Shown: piece after piece, positions 23,984-31,847 of the stretch
Numbering within the stretch: position 1 is the first letter of the stretch
Layout of the letters: each line of letters opens with the position of its first letter
Assembly: GCF_022693705.1 (NCBI RefSeq)
Contig: NZ_CP094288.1
Location: 1,350,451-1,414,450, forward strand
Direction: 5' to 3'
Origin: Infirmifilum sp. NZ
Lineage (GTDB): Archaea > Thermoproteota > Thermoprotei > Thermofilales > Thermofilaceae
DNA length: 64,000 nucleotides
Notes under the pieces: model-generated
Told to the model about the DNA's origin: nothing
The model's database searches: none
The model's input: only the letters and a program-made list of their open reading frames with translations
Program-made: the position numbers and the translations under genes

Positions 23984-24727
23984 ATGGGTGAAGTCGTCCT
24001 CGAGATGCAAGACGTGTGGTCAGGCTACGAGGACACCGAGGTGGTGAAGGGCGTCTCGCTGAAAGTGCACAGGGGGGAGAAGGTCGTTATAATGGGGCCC
24101 AGCGGGAGCGGGAAAAGCACCCTCCTGAAGACAGCGGTCCTTTTAGTGAAGCCGAAGCGCGGCAAAATATTCCTCGACGGAGAAGAGCTCACCTCTGGCC
24201 GAGTCAACATCAGGGTTGCTAGGGCGAAGACCGGGTTCGTGTTCCAGAGCTACAACCTGTTCCCCCACATGAAAGTTATTGAAAACATAACCCTTCCCTT
24301 AAGGATCGTGAAGGGGTACAGTGCCGCGGAGGCCGAGAGAAAAGCCCGCGAGGTGCTAGCCCAGCTAGGCTTGAGGGGGCTTGAGGAGAAGTACCCGCTC
24401 CAGCTTAGCGGCGGTCAGCAACAGCGAGTAGCCATTGCGAGGGCCCTGGCCATGGATCCGATACTTCTGCTCCTCGACGAGCCGACTTCTGCGCTGGACC
24501 CGGAGCTCAAAGCTGAAGTCCTCGACGCGCTCCGCGAAATTGCTAAGCGCGGCATAGCCATGCTTGCGGTGACGCACGAGCTGGACTTCACGCGGGATAT
24601 AGCGGACCGTGTGATAATAATGGAGGATGGGAGGATCGTGGAGGAGGGCGATGCAAGGAGGATTCTCGAGAATCCCTCTACGGAGCGCACTCGCCAGTTC
24701 TTGAAGCTCATCGGGAGAACAGGGTAG
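23984..24727 (+). CDS. Polar amino acid ABC transporter ATP-binding protein
   Basis: A 247-residue ATPase, GlnQ/HisP type. Walker A GPSGSGKST, Q-loop FVFQSYNLFPHMKV, signature LSGGQQQRVAIARALA, Walker B LLLLDEPTSALD, and switch His in VTHELDFTRDIADRVI are all present. ATG 23984 begins two bases after the permease stop; the longer open frame from 23909 overlaps the permease and is not real. The 3' end overlaps the convergent hypothetical gene by 20 bases. With the two upstream genes it forms a complete importer. Confidence 0.92.
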   Translation: MGEVVLEMQDVWSGYEDTEVVKGVSLKVHRGEKVVIMGPSGSGKSTLLKTAVLLVKPKRGKIFLDGEELTSGRVNIRVARAKTGFVFQSYNLFPHMKVIENITLPLRIVKGYSAAEAERKAREVLAQLGLRGLEEKYPLQLSGGQQQRVAIARALAMDPILLLLDEPTSALDPELKAEVLDALREIAKRGIAMLAVTHELDFTRDIADRVIIMEDGRIVEEGDARRILENPSTERTRQFLKLIGRTG

Positions 24728-25514
24728 AGTACAGGCTGTAAAGCTCTCTCCGCGACCTCACGCCCCACTGCACGAGAAACCTCATGTAAAACGACCACGT
24801 GTGCTCAACAAGGTGGTCTATCTTCCTCCTCACCAGCAGTGCGACCTTTTCGGCGACCTTCGCATCTGCACACGCCTCACCTCGTGAGGCGGAAGCCACG
24901 CACCTCAACGCCTCGCTTATACCGGTGTTGCCGAGCGCCGCTATCGTTAGCGACAGGATGAACTCCACGCTTAGGCCGGCGGGGGCGCGGCTGCGGCAGA
25001 ACCGCAGGTACTCCTCGAAAGTCGACCCCTCGAGGGTAGGGCTGAGGTCCCGCAGGCTGTCCCCTGTTTCCTCGAAACGGGTTTTGTACACGTCGATGGG
25101 TACGATCACCCTCTCGGGCTCTATGAACAAGACGCAGTACACGGGGACGCCCGGGTCGTAGACAACTGTAAGTGGCGTGATGTCCGTGCAGAAGGCGGGT
25201 GCCACTGGAATGAGCATGAGTGGGCGCGAAGGCGCCGGGCTCTCGAAAAGAGCCTGCTTTATTCCGCCCTTTTTCAGCCGCTTAACAGACAACGCCTTAG
25301 CCGCGTTAACCGCGTTAAAGCCACCGAAACCCACGAGACCCAACGACGGTCTACTCTTCAACTCTGAGTGAATTTTATCCAACTCATGGAAGCTGACACC
25401 GCTCACGTTAAACAAGTCTCCAGGTAGCAGGATCGGCGAGCACTCATCCCTTATGATTACCGAAGGTTGAGGAACTCGCAGCTGAAATGAAGTGATCAGT
25501 TCAACTTCGCTCAT
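24708..25514 (-). CDS. Hypothetical protein (268 aa)
   Basis: A 268-residue protein with no family I recognise. The N-terminal half is beta-rich with a Gly-rich SLGLVGFGGFNAVNAAKAL segment and a Pro-rich RPLMLIPVAPAFCTDI stretch; the C-terminal third is helical (SVEFILSLTIAALG..., DAKVAEKVALLVRRKIDHLVEHTWSFYMRFLVQWGVRSRRELYSLYSTLF). No membrane anchor is obvious. Uninterrupted codon structure and its own space between divergent cysS and the ABC operon make a real gene likely. No function is inferred. Confidence 0.6.
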   Translation of the reverse strand: MSEVELITSFQLRVPQPSVIIRDECSPILLPGDLFNVSGVSFHELDKIHSELKSRPSLGLVGFGGFNAVNAAKALSVKRLKKGGIKQALFESPAPSRPLMLIPVAPAFCTDITPLTVVYDPGVPVYCVLFIEPERVIVPIDVYKTRFEETGDSLRDLSPTLEGSTFEEYLRFCRSRAPAGLSVEFILSLTIAALGNTGISEALRCVASASRGEACADAKVAEKVALLVRRKIDHLVEHTWSFYMRFLVQWGVRSRRELYSLYSTLFSR

Positions 25515-25664
25515 CTATCCACCTTTACTCATGTAGCAATACGTCTTCTCCTTGCTTAGGAATTTTTCCATAGGATTCCTGGAGGTTATTGCCTGCGGTG
25601 CTAAGCTTGAGGAAAGTATAATAATGTTCTTGCGACCTTTCTCACCCGCCGGTGAAAGACCATT

Positions 25665-27095
25665 GTGTTGCAAGTATACAACACCCTGAGTAGAAGCCTC
25701 GAGGTTTTCGAGCCTGTGAACCCTGGAAGGGTGCTTATCTACGTTTGCGGGCCAACGGTCTACGACTTCTCCCACGTAGGCCATGCTAGGACATACGTAG
25801 CGTTCGACGTCATCAAGAGGTACCTGAGGCTCAAGGGGTACGACGTTTTCCACGTGCAGAACATAACAGACATTGACGATAAGATCATCAACAGGGCGGC
25901 AGAGGAGAGGAGGGACTGGAGGGACGTCGTCGACGAGTACAGCAGGGACTACCTGGAAGCACTGAAGAAGCTCCGCGTCTTCGTGGACGTGCATCCGCGC
26001 GTTACGGAACACATCGGCGAGATAATCGAGTTTATACAGAAGCTGATAGACAAGGGTCATGCTTACGTTGCTCCCAGCGGTAGTGTGTACTTTGACGTAG
26101 ACACCTATGACGACTACGGCAGGCTGAGCGGGAGGCTTGACAAGAAGATGTGGAGCCAGGAGGAGTTCGCCACTGAGAAGAAGAACCCGTACGACTTCGC
26201 CCTCTGGAAGGCCAGGAAACCGGGGGAACCCTACTGGGACTCGCCGTGGGGGCCGGGGAGGCCGGGCTGGCACATAGAGTGCAGTGTCATGTCGTCCCGC
26301 TACCTCGGCAAGAGGTTCGATATCCACGGAGGAGGGTCTGATCTGATCTTCCCACACCACGAGAACGAGCGGGCCCAGAGCGAGTCGCTGTTCGATGAGA
26401 GGCCATGGGTCAAGTACTGGATGCACACGGGGATGCTTCAAGTCGGCGGCGAGAAGATGAGCAAGAGCCTGAAGAACATCGTGCCATTGAAGGACCTCTT
26501 CAAAGAATACGACCCCCTAGTCGTCAGACTGTGGCTCGCCAGCGCGCACTACAGGACCGTGCTGAGCTTCAGCGACGACTCCCTCCAGCAGGCTCAAGCT
26601 AACCTGCAGAGGCTCAGAGGGGCGGCTCAGCTCGTCTACAGACTGACACGCGAGGTTGAGCCCTCAGGCCGGCTATCCGACGCCGAGCTCAGCGTGCTAG
26701 CAGAGCTCTCCGATATCAGGAAGAGCTTTTACGAGAGCATGGACCAAGACTTCAACGCCAGCTCAGCGTTTGCCTCAGCGATGAGGCTGGCTTCCATCAT
26801 TTACTCGCAGATCGCAGCTAAGCCCTCCTACACCACGGTGCTCTACGCCTACAAGCTCCTAGACGAGTTTAACAAAGTATTGGGCGTTATGGATGACGTC
26901 CTCGCCGAGCTCCCGAAGGAGCTGGTTCCTGTTGACGAGCTGATAAACCTCCTCGTGGAGGTGAGGAGCGCGCTGCGCTCGCAGAAAAACTGGGAGCTGA
27001 GCGACTACATCAGAGCTAGGCTCAATGAGCTCGGAGTAATCCTGATGGACGAGAAGGACAAGACTAGGTGGATAATCAGCCCACGACCCAAATAG
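25665..27095 (+). CDS. cysS: Cysteinyl-tRNA synthetase
   Basis: A class I synthetase that charges tRNA-Cys. The 476-residue protein shows VYNTLSR, the zinc-site [17 protein letters not shown] (HIGH-equivalent HVGHA), [35 protein letters not shown] with zinc His residues, and the KMSKS loop in [12 protein letters not shown]. The C-terminal helical DALR-type region ends in a short RWIISPRPK tail. GTG 25665 was chosen as the first start before LQVYNTL. A long open frame on the opposite strand (25515-26441) is a shadow of this gene. Confidence 0.96.
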   Translation: MLQVYNTLSRSLEVFEPVNPGRVLIYVCGPTVYDFSHVGHARTYVAFDVIKRYLRLKGYDVFHVQNITDIDDKIINRAAEERRDWRDVVDEYSRDYLEALKKLRVFVDVHPRVTEHIGEIIEFIQKLIDKGHAYVAPSGSVYFDVDTYDDYGRLSGRLDKKMWSQEEFATEKKNPYDFALWKARKPGEPYWDSPWGPGRPGWHIECSVMSSRYLGKRFDIHGGGSDLIFPHHENERAQSESLFDERPWVKYWMHTGMLQVGGEKMSKSLKNIVPLKDLFKEYDPLVVRLWLASAHYRTVLSFSDDSLQQAQANLQRLRGAAQLVYRLTREVEPSGRLSDAELSVLAELSDIRKSFYESMDQDFNASSAFASAMRLASIIYSQIAAKPSYTTVLYAYKLLDEFNKVLGVMDDVLAELPKELVPVDELINLLVEVRSALRSQKNWELSDYIRARLNELGVILMDEKDKTRWIISPRPK

Positions 27096-27128
27096 CACTT
27101 CGGCCAGCGAAAAAGCGGAAGCTCTCTT

Positions 27129-28082
27129 TCACCTCAGCGGGACTTTTCTCTCAAGGCCAAGCCCGAGGGCAAGTGCCCCCAGCAACCCGGCGTTTGCGCC
27201 GAGCCTCGTCAACTTGATTTCGGGGGGTCTATTCACGGTGTAGTTCTTCACACTATCGCGCAACCCCTCGAGCAGGATATCAGGGTTGTTCAGGGCAACG
27301 GAGCCCCCAACCGTCACGAGCTCGGGATCGTAGTAGTTCACTATCGCGGCGAAGCCGTACGCGTTGAACCTCTTAACCTCCGATATCACGCGACGGGCTA
27401 GGGGGTCCCCCACTCTGTACGCCTCGAACACGTCACGTGCCTCAAGCTTGCCTCCGGTCATCAGACGGGATCCTTCAACCTTCTCGTGCTCTGCGATGAA
27501 CCTGGCAAACTTGGGTATACCGCTCCCCGAGCAGTAGGCCTCCCAGTGGCCTTTTTTACCGCAACCGCACGTTAGCCTTTCCTGCGAGTCGACGACTACG
27601 TGACCTATCTCGTGCGCGTTGCCATCTTTCCCTAGCAACAAGGAACCGTCAACGTACACGCCTCCACCAATCCCGGTGCTTATCGTCACGTAGACCAGAT
27701 TGTCAAGCCCGGCCCCCTCTCCCCAGAATTTCTCGCCGACTGCGGCTGTGACAGCGTCGTTGGCAAACGCGACTGGAAGGTTAACAAGCTCCTTCAGAAC
27801 CCTAACGACTTCCAGCTTCTTAAACGGCATGTTAGGTGCAGCCACAACTTCCCCCCTGGCCATGTCAAGGGGGCCAGGGCTGCCAACGCCCACACCGGCG
27901 ACCTCGACCTTGTACTTCGCGCGGAGCTCGCGGATCGCATAGGCTATCTTCTCAAGGTAGAGGTTGGGGTCTTGGTAATCCCAAGTCTTGAAAGTCACAA
28001 CCTCGATGAGCTCGCCTTCGTCGTTTCCAAGCGCTATGCGGGTATTCGTTGCCCCTATATCAATCCCTATGGCGTGCCTCAC
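27129..28082 (-). CDS. ROK-family sugar kinase (probable glucokinase)
   Basis: A 317-residue ROK kinase, phosphorylating glucose or a related hexose with ATP. Features: IGIDIGATNTRIAL phosphate-binding loop at the N-terminus, AFANDAVTAAVGE with the catalytic Asp, the TISTGIGGGVYVDG second phosphate loop, HEIGHVVV, and the ROK zinc motif CGCGKKGHWEAYCSGSG. All key residues are present. The start is GTG 28082, 27 bases after a TATTAAAG box at 28105-28112. Specificity among sugars cannot be read from sequence alone. Confidence 0.92.
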   Translation of the reverse strand: MRHAIGIDIGATNTRIALGNDEGELIEVVTFKTWDYQDPNLYLEKIAYAIRELRAKYKVEVAGVGVGSPGPLDMARGEVVAAPNMPFKKLEVVRVLKELVNLPVAFANDAVTAAVGEKFWGEGAGLDNLVYVTISTGIGGGVYVDGSLLLGKDGNAHEIGHVVVDSQERLTCGCGKKGHWEAYCSGSGIPKFARFIAEHEKVEGSRLMTGGKLEARDVFEAYRVGDPLARRVISEVKRFNAYGFAAIVNYYDPELVTVGGSVALNNPDILLEGLRDSVKNYTVNRPPEIKLTRLGANAGLLGALALGLGLERKVPLR

Positions 28083-28655
28083 ACCATGGAAAACGGACTC
28101 AGGGTATTAAAGCCCCACGTCGTGGCGGCAATGCTTTTTCTCGGCTTCTCCAGCCCTTTCAGTGTTCGCAGCAAAAAGGAGATAACCCCCAACAGCCAAG
28201 TAGGGGTTGGAGCCACCAGCTCTCGCCTGTCCCCGGCGGGGATAAGGTGTCGCAAGTGGCGTAGCGAGAGGTGAGGCGCTAAGACCATCTCAACAGGGGC
28301 GCCAATGACGAACATGAAAGGTGTCCAAGGGGTCGTGTTTAGGCCAGGCATTAAATGATGAAGGTGAAAAGCAGGGAACCGTGACCGAAAACCGTCGCTT
28401 CTGAACTCTGGTACTCTCCACTCTATACCTCTCAGTTTGGATTGCACTACAAGTAGCCCAACCGTCTTGCCTCATACCTCCTGGTTCCAGAGGAAATCCT
28501 CTTGGGCCATGTAATTGAAGAGCCTCCTTGAAGAGCCCTAGTGCTCTCGAATAAATATGTCGGATCATGCCGCCCGCTTAGGACGGGTCGCTGTAAAAGG
28601 GGTTTTCCGGGTTGTCTGCCTAAGCGCGATAGACCGAGGCTGTCTCAATACCTGT
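28083..28655. other. 570-base gap without an identifiable gene
   Basis: Between the ROK kinase start and the next minus-strand stop I see no protein I can support, though two long minus-strand frames (28079-28447 and 28290-28568) are open in different phases, which suggests a structured RNA or a decayed element. A TATA-like ACATATTTATT at about 28549-28559 points to transcription on the minus strand. Near 28355-28404 there is a weak C/D box pattern (ATGATGA then CTGA). At 28575-28626 CGCTTAGG and CCTAAGCG form a perfect 8-bp inverted repeat around a 36-base loop. No Rfam-type motif was recognised. Confidence 0.35.
28105..28112 (-). promoter_or_regulatory. TATA-like box of the ROK kinase
   Basis: CTTTAATA on the minus strand, centred 27 bases before the GTG start at 28082, supports a leaderless transcript. 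Confidence 0.45.
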
Positions 28656-29060
28656 CTACTTTACGAGTAGACGAGACAGCATTACTACAGCATCGTAGTC
28701 AGCGGGGTTAAACTCCCCCTCGATCACTACAGTCTTCTCACTCATTTTGTAAATTATCACTGCTCTAGACCCCTGCTTCAGCGCCAGCCAAGGTTCAGCG
28801 GCCCCAATTATCGCTAGGGCCGAGCTCGCGAAACTCCTGAGGTCCGCGACATCGGCTTTCTCCGGGTACGCGTACGTAATGCTCTCGGGGTCGAAAACCG
28901 CCATGCGTTTAACCCCCAGCTTTTTCAAGGCCTCTAAAATGTCGCCATCATCAATAGACACCTCGATTACGGGCCTCCCACTCAAGGAATCCTGCACCGT
29001 TCGCACACGGTTGACGCACCTAATGAACTTTTCCCCTCGGGCTCCCTCACCGACATGCAT
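28656..29060 (-). CDS. Hypothetical protein, possibly Roadblock/LC7-like
   Basis: A 134-residue soluble protein. The middle (ILEALKKLGVKRMAVFDPESITYAYPEKADVADLRSFASSALAIIGAAEP) followed by RAVIIYKMSEKTVVIEGEFNPADYDAVVMLSRLLVK resembles the strand-helix layout of Roadblock/LC7 proteins, which in archaea often partner small GTPases. This similarity is only by eye and could be wrong. The N-terminal start is uncertain (ATG 29060, or a later codon). It is divergent from the acidic microprotein and their upstream regions overlap around 29057-29068. Confidence 0.5.
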   Translation of the reverse strand: MHVGEGARGEKFIRCVNRVRTVQDSLSGRPVIEVSIDDGDILEALKKLGVKRMAVFDPESITYAYPEKADVADLRSFASSALAIIGAAEPWLALKQGSRAVIIYKMSEKTVVIEGEFNPADYDAVVMLSRLLVK

Positions 29061-29095
29061 AAATAGCGGTTATCTGCGGTTCACACTGACAGACC

Positions 29096-29260
29096 ATGAA
29101 CCCCTACACTGTGATGGACGAAGAGGAGGAAGAATGGGAGGAGGAGTTCGAGGAAGAGGAAGAGGAGGAGGAATGGGAGGACTTCGGTGAAGAAGAGGAG
29201 TTCCTAGAGGAGGAGGAAGAGGAAGAGTTCGAGGAGGAAGAAGAGGAGGAAGAATTTTAG
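29096..29260 (+). CDS. Hyperacidic Glu-rich microprotein (54 aa)
   Basis: ATG 29096 opens a 54-residue frame that reads MNPYTVMDEEEEEWEEEFEE and continues almost wholly in Glu with regularly placed Trp and Phe (WEDF, EEFLEE, EEFEEE, ending EEF) before TAG at 29258. The DNA strand is purine-only for long stretches. An ATAAATA box at 29059-29065 lies about 34 bases upstream. Spaced aromatic residues in a polyacidic chain suggest a disordered or helical binder of basic partners such as DNA-binding proteins, but that is inference. The frame is short enough to be missed by gene finders. No known family. Confidence 0.6.
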   Translation: MNPYTVMDEEEEEWEEEFEEEEEEEEWEDFGEEEEFLEEEEEEEFEEEEEEEEF

Positions 29261-29277
29261 AATAAAATTTGGTGTAA

Positions 29278-29853
29278 TCAGCGTTTTTTGGACAGCTTCT
29301 TTGAGCGTTTGGTCGCGCGCTTCTTGCCCCTCAGTACATAGGCGTAGACTCCAGCTAGCAGTACAATAGCAGATGCCACCACTAGAGGTAGCGTAAATGA
29401 TTCGCCAGCCTGCGTCTTTGCGCTGTAAACCTCGAAATACGCGACAGCCGGGTCAGCATTGTCTGAGAGCAGGGTCAGCATCACGCTGGCGTTTTTAGGG
29501 CTCTCCAGTCTGACGAAGAGTGTCTGAAGGACGGGCTTGCCGGGTGAAATAACTCCAACGTTAAGCGTAAGGTTTCTCCCCCACTTAATGCCGTCAGCTG
29601 TGAGGTTAACTCCTTCTCCTCCGTACACGTAGAGGGTTGAGTTTACCGCCGCCTCGTCCCCGTAGTTGTATACCCAAACCCTCACGGGTCCGGCGCCTCC
29701 GACGCTCAGGGTTATCGTAGAGGGGGTCGGGTAGATGACTAGGAAGGGGCCCTTCTGGAGCCGTGTCTCTGCTTGATGCTCTAGGAGCATCGCTCCGAAG
29801 ACCAGAGACGGCATGAGGACTGCGACGGCTATGAGGATGGGAGCTATGCGCAT
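29278..29853 (-). CDS. Membrane-anchored secreted protein, hypothetical
   Basis: This encodes 191 residues from ATG 29853. An N-terminal signal or anchor (MRIAPILIAVAVLMPSLVFGAML) leads to a beta-rich extracellular domain with N-x-S/T sites and an Ig-like pattern (ITLSVGGAGPVRVWVYNYGDEAAVNSTLYVYG...). A second membrane helix near the C-terminus (FTLPLVVASAIVLLAGVYAYVL) is followed by a Lys/Arg-rich tail (RGKKRATKRSKKLSKKR) that would stay in the cytoplasm. It follows the next minus gene by about five bases, so the two are likely co-transcribed. Function unknown. Confidence 0.65.
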   Translation of the reverse strand: MRIAPILIAVAVLMPSLVFGAMLLEHQAETRLQKGPFLVIYPTPSTITLSVGGAGPVRVWVYNYGDEAAVNSTLYVYGGEGVNLTADGIKWGRNLTLNVGVISPGKPVLQTLFVRLESPKNASVMLTLLSDNADPAVAYFEVYSAKTQAGESFTLPLVVASAIVLLAGVYAYVLRGKKRATKRSKKLSKKR

Positions 29854-29858
29854 AAGGA

Positions 29859-30350
29859 TTACCCGTCGCACTTCAAGATTAAGGTTTCACCGCCGAAAAC
29901 CGGATCCAGGGGCAAAACCACGCGGGGCGTCGAGTTGAAGCTCACCTCCTCCAGAACCCACTTCCTGCACTCCGGTTGAACGGTGGCCGAAACTATGGTG
30001 AAGGTGTTGTTCCTGAAGCCGACGGTTAAGTCGCTGTATGCTGAGGCGACGAGCAGGGCCGGCTCGCCCTCGTACACCGGCGTTGAGTCGAAGCACCTCA
30101 CTGACTGCCTCGTCTCTACGCAGAAGCGGACGTATGAAAACCTGCCTGTGGCAGTGTTAACCGTGCCTTGTAGGACCTCAAGATCCCTCCTTATCCCCTC
30201 GAGCTCCTCTTTAAGGGAGAGAACCTTGAGCGCCAGCGTGACCGTGAAGATTGCGGCTACCAGAGCCCATGCGAGAGCCAGTGCGGTCACCAGCCTGTGC
30301 CTCTCCACGGGAGAGGGAGGGTCGAGAAAATATAAAAACATGCGCCTCAT
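29859..30350 (-). CDS. Membrane protein with N-terminal helix and extracellular domain
   Basis: This encodes 163 residues from ATG 30350 (MRRMFLYFLDPPSPVERHRLVTAL); the frame to 30434 is not supported because it runs into the divergent gene. One membrane helix (about residues 20-42, TALALAWALVAAIFTVTLALKVL) is followed by a short coiled coil (SLKEELEGIRRDLEVLQGTV) and a beta-rich domain with four cysteines (RFCVETRQSVRCFDS, PECRK, LKCDG), perhaps two disulfides, outside the cell. It is coupled to the downstream secreted protein gene. The family is unknown. Confidence 0.6.
   Translation of the reverse strand: MRRMFLYFLDPPSPVERHRLVTALALAWALVAAIFTVTLALKVLSLKEELEGIRRDLEVLQGTVNTATGRFSYVRFCVETRQSVRCFDSTPVYEGEPALLVASAYSDLTVGFRNNTFTIVSATVQPECRKWVLEEVSFNSTPRVVLPLDPVFGGETLILKCDG
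30327..30338 (+). promoter_or_regulatory. TATA box of the DUF2208-like gene
   Basis: AAAATATAAAAA lies about 37 bases before ATG 30370. The roughly 12-base leader carries GGGAGGTCAT, a Shine-Dalgarno, so this gene is led, unlike most here. Confidence 0.45.
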
Positions 30351-30369
30351 AGGGGTTGGGAGGTCATAG

Positions 30370-31125
30370 ATGAAGCTCGCGCTTGTGGCACAGTACCTAT
30401 TGGGGCTCGTGCTGATGGTGCTCTTCGCCTTCATGAACGCTAACTACCCTGATAAGACCTGGCTCTTCTTCACGCTCTACCTCTTGGTGTTCATGGGAAT
30501 AATATTTCTCATCACCGGGCGTCAGGCGAGAAGCATTTTCAGGGACATAGAGGAGATAAAGAGCGGTGAGGTCCTGCTTGAAGCTAACCCAGAGGAGGTT
30601 TTGAGGCTGAGAGAGAAAGACATGGATAAAACCCAGGGGGAGCTTGCCGCCCAAGTCAAGGCCAGCTTAATACCCTTTGTCACCATGATACTGTTCATAG
30701 TGGTCTTCTACGTCCCACCACTCCGCAGCTTCTTCAGCAGTATAGGCTCTTCGCTGTCCACCGACCAGAGAACGGCCAACTTCTACTCCTTCCTCGCGAT
30801 GTACGGGGCGTTCTACGTACTCTCGCTAATCACAGGGCTCTACACCAGGAGGCTCCAGGCGAGGACAGGGACTCTGACTATAGCGACGAAGTACGTGATC
30901 ACGACAAAGGGTATAATTGTTGACGACAGGCTCCCTGTTAAGTTCCCGATACAGGGAAGCCTCAAGACGGACACAAAGAGGAAGTTCGTGGAGGTAACCC
31001 TAAAGCAGCAGGTTATGGGCAATGAAGTCAAGCAGAGAGTCAGGCTCTACACCCCCGAGCCTTCCAAACTTGCAAGCATAATAAAAGTAAAGGGCCTCGG
31101 CGAGGACTCTCTGAGCAAAGTATAA
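30370..31125 (+). CDS. DUF2208-like membrane protein
   Basis: A 251-residue protein with two N-terminal membrane helices (ALVAQYLLGLVLMVLFAFMN and WLFFTLYLLVFMGIIFLIT), a cytoplasmic-looking charged stretch (RSIFRDIEEIKSGEVLLEANPEEVLRLREKD), two more helices, and a C-terminal soluble beta domain (YVITTKGIIVDDRLPVKFPIQ...). The layout matches the archaeal predicted membrane family DUF2208; I assign it by overall pattern, not by a search. A Shine-Dalgarno (GGGAGGTCAT) precedes the ATG. Function unknown. The tRNA-Gly follows 28 bases downstream with its own TATA box. Confidence 0.6.
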   Translation: MKLALVAQYLLGLVLMVLFAFMNANYPDKTWLFFTLYLLVFMGIIFLITGRQARSIFRDIEEIKSGEVLLEANPEEVLRLREKDMDKTQGELAAQVKASLIPFVTMILFIVVFYVPPLRSFFSSIGSSLSTDQRTANFYSFLAMYGAFYVLSLITGLYTRRLQARTGTLTIATKYVITTKGIIVDDRLPVKFPIQGSLKTDTKRKFVEVTLKQQVMGNEVKQRVRLYTPEPSKLASIIKVKGLGEDSLSKV

Positions 31126-31128
31126 AAA
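31121..31128 (+). promoter_or_regulatory. TATA box of tRNA-Gly
   Basis: TATAAAAA centred about 28 bases before the mature 5' end at 31153; it overlaps the last codons of the preceding gene. Confidence 0.5.
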
Positions 31129-31152
31129 CCTCGTCCAGGTAAAAACGCAGAG

Positions 31153-31226
31153 GCGGCCGTAGTCTAGTCTGGTAGGATGGCGGCCTGCCACGCCGCAGAT
31201 CCCGGGTTCAAATCCCGGCGGCCGCA
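31153..31226 (+). tRNA. tRNA-Gly (anticodon GCC)
   Basis: A complete cloverleaf can be drawn: acceptor GCGGCCG/CGGCCGC, D arm GTCT...GGAT, anticodon arm GCGGC-CTGCCAC-GCCGC with anticodon GCC at positions 34-36, variable region AGATC, and T arm CCGGG-TTCAAAT-CCCGG, discriminator A. No intron is present and the CCA is not encoded. The region after it (31227-31400) shows no other gene. Confidence 0.96.
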
Positions 31227-31401
31227 CCTTCTCCTGAACTCCTCTACGCCGCACTTCAAGTGCTGGAAAGTGGTAAAGTGTGTCACTCAAAGGTTAAGGG
31301 TAATCGAGTTAGATATTCCAACAACTACATGCACAAGAATGAACAGAGAGTTTATTTGTAGGCTTTTCTTCAAGGGATTTAAGCGCGTGAGGGATGCGGT
31401 G

Positions 31402-31695
31402 ATGCCTGACAAGGTGCTGTCGCTTCGGGAAGCTCTAGAGCACCCGTTGCGCAGGAAAATCGTGTCGCGTCTCCTCGAAAAGCCTGGCCTCAGCGTCCGG
31501 CAACTTGCGAGGGACCTAGGGGTCAGCATTGGCTCCCTGACGGGGCACCTCGTGATCCTTGAGCGAGTTGGCCTTGTCGTTGAGGTTAGGAATAGCAGGA
31601 GGCTACAGCTGTACGTTAACGATGAGATGCTGGCCGAGAAAGCTCTAAGCGCGGTTCTCCAGGAAGAAGCGAGCGATGCCGGTTTAGCCAAGTAA
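31402..31695 (+). CDS. ArsR-like winged-helix transcription factor
   Basis: This encodes 97 residues from ATG 31402 (the open frame extends back into the tRNA and is not coding there). LREALEHPLRRKIVSRLLEKPGLSVRQLARDLGVSIGSLTGHLVILERVGLVVEVRNSRRLQLYVND is a standard ArsR/winged-helix DNA-binding domain with recognition helix around SIGSLTGHLVILER and a basic wing. No metal-binding cysteines are seen. A TTTAAG box lies about 26 bases upstream. The regulated genes are unknown; the next gene (nicotinate phosphoribosyltransferase) has its own promoter. Confidence 0.78.
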   Translation: MPDKVLSLREALEHPLRRKIVSRLLEKPGLSVRQLARDLGVSIGSLTGHLVILERVGLVVEVRNSRRLQLYVNDEMLAEKALSAVLQEEASDAGLAK

Positions 31696-31847
31696 CGGGC
31701 CCCTTTGCTTGCCTTCAAGGAACCAGCCACAAGCCATGCAGCGGGCTCTAGGCGCGCACATTGGACATAACCTCGTAGTGGCTTGGCCAAGCCAACGGCC
31801 GGTTGAGAAAGTATTTAATCAGAGTCTTCGGGTTTAGGGGTGATCGC

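Noticed and set aside
25515-26441. 308-residue frame on the minus strand
   Set aside because: It is a shadow of cysS, whose motifs are complete on the plus strand.
28079-28447. 122-residue minus-strand frame in the unexplained gap
   Set aside because: It overlaps another open frame in a different phase, has no recognisable motif, and the region looks more like RNA or a relic.
29096-29260. Purine-rich repeated tract as a possible CRISPR array or simple repeat
   Set aside because: There are no regular repeat-spacer units; the tract is a clean Glu-rich coding frame with start, stop and promoter-like box.
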